Positions 21,757 to 22,204 of a DNA stretch of 22,204 nt are shown here, in pieces; the stretch's first letter is position 1, and every line of letters starts with the position of its first letter. Origin of the DNA: an uncultured Eubacteriales bacterium (GTDB lineage: Bacteria > Bacillota > Clostridia > Christensenellales > CAG-917); NCBI GenBank assembly GCA_900547975.1, contig URIX01000032.1, positions 1 to 22,204 of the forward strand, given 5' to 3'. The notes under the pieces are model-generated. The model saw only the letters and a program-made list of their open reading frames with translations. It was not told the DNA's origin and searched no databases. The position numbers were made by a program, and so were the translations under genes.

Positions 21757-21798
21757 CGTTTAATCGTTATCCCGATTATTTTACTTTCAACGTATATC

Positions 21799-21847
21799 TT
21801 GTACAGAATATGTACATTTTTACTTATCATAGTACACAATTTGTACA
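21799..21847. promoter_or_regulatory. Two near-identical operator-like sites before the last XRE gene
   Basis: TTGTACAGAATATGTACA (21799-21816) and TAGTACACAATTTGTACA (21830-21847) agree at 15 of 18 positions and begin 31 bp apart. Each holds two GTAC cores 11 bp apart, one helical turn. The second ends exactly at the start codon at 21848. ATTTGTACAA within it also occurs in the operator of the 52-aa gene (21224-21233), so cross-binding is possible. A weak promoter (TGTACA, 18 bp, CACAAT at 21835-21840) would give a leaderless mRNA. Confidence 0.65.
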
Positions 21848-22060
21848 ATGTCAAGTATGAAACATCAAATTGGCGAAAATTTGAAACTATTGCGCAAAAG
21901 CGCAAATTTAACGCAACAGCAAGTTGCAGATGCATTGCACATATCTCGGGTAAATTACACGAGATACGAAACGAACGCAGTCAATCCCGATTTTGACACG
22001 TTGATAGCCCTCGCCGACTTTTTCGACGTAACGTTGGATTCGCTATTTAATAGAGATTGA
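21848..22060 (+). CDS. Small XRE-family (HTH_3) regulator
   Basis: A 70-aa single-domain Cro/C1-type DNA-binding protein: IGENLKLLRKSANLTQQQVA, then LHISRVNYTRYETNAVNPDF, then LADFFDVTLDSLFNRD. The start may be the ATG at 21848 or the one at 21857, which gives MKHQIGENL and fits family starts better. Neither has a Shine-Dalgarno. Twin operator-like sites end at the first ATG, so strong autorepression is likely. No partner gene follows on the plus strand before the window ends. Confidence 0.88.
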   Translation: MSSMKHQIGENLKLLRKSANLTQQQVADALHISRVNYTRYETNAVNPDFDTLIALADFFDVTLDSLFNRD

Positions 22061-22204
22061 AAAATTTAATTTACACATTCCGTTAATAAGCGCTCCCTAA
22101 AATCTTTATTTCCTCAATAGAAGTACTCGTCGTTCACGTTTAATTATAACTTCCCCCTTCCTCACGTGTTTCCCCTACCGCCGTTCCCCCTCTGCATTCT
22201 TTGA

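Noticed and set aside
22061..22204. Gene or element in the last 144 bases
   Set aside because: No start with a ribosome binding site, no hairpin of note; only a pyrimidine-rich stretch, and the window is cut here.
1..22204. CRISPR array, tRNA, rRNA or intact insertion sequence
   Set aside because: I saw no regularly spaced repeats, no tRNA cloverleaf with T-loop pattern, no rRNA signatures and no transposase gene on either strand.

Overview
The window looks like a chromosomal segment of an anaerobic, probably endospore-forming Clostridia-type Bacillota. Supporting this are a single-chain pyruvate:ferredoxin oxidoreductase (PFOR), an oxygen-sensitive class III ribonucleotide reductase, a SipL-like spore-envelope protein beside a Veg-family gene, Gram-positive style lipoproteins, strong Shine-Dalgarno sites and many U-tailed hairpin terminators. 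A lineage cannot be fixed from sequence reading alone; an uncultured gut-type clostridium is a reasonable guess.

Layout. 1-3784: a structured element, then PFOR (nifJ) with its own promoter and terminator. 3785-4218: no convincing gene, but a hairpin plus AT-rich repeat unit. 4219-4787: a 54-aa protein divergent from a small XRE regulator, with a 16-bp inverted repeat over the shared promoter. 4797-7273 (minus): ABC-2 exporter ATPase and permease, then a GNAT acetyltransferase. 7377-11250 (minus): ECF sigma factor, overlapping anti-sigma-like membrane protein, and a large InlB/GLUG-repeat surface lipoprotein; a lipoprotein carrying an RsgI-type extracytoplasmic domain is divergent at 11493-13034. 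13066-14148: an XRE repressor divergent from a bacterial PH/SHOCT membrane protein, with operators visible between them; this pair is more AT-rich than its neighbours. 14255-16073: SipL-like SPOCS/LysM protein divergent from veg. 16074-16714: stem-loops, a second copy of the AT-rich repeat, a terminator, two NrdR-like boxes and a strong promoter. 16715-20125: NrdD with a fused C-terminal redoxin, then a thioredoxin reductase-like flavoprotein. 20203-20865: YjjG-like HAD phosphatase. 21023-22060: a second copy of the small-protein/XRE module, then a third small XRE regulator behind two near-identical operator-like sites. From 22061 to the end I see no gene.

How the parts relate. The housekeeping genes (nifJ, nrdD, trxB-like, veg, sipL-like) are expected for an anaerobe. 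Three accessory signals stand out. The first is a duplicated module of a ~53-aa acidic protein of unknown function (37 of the first 50 residues identical between copies) divergent from an XRE regulator, with operator-like inverted repeats across the small gene's promoter; the second small gene is only 52 codons long. The second is an ECF sigma locus with RsgI-type extracytoplasmic domains in both a membrane anti-sigma candidate and a stand-alone lipoprotein. The third is an NrdD whose likely electron donor is fused to it, with a matching reductase gene next door.
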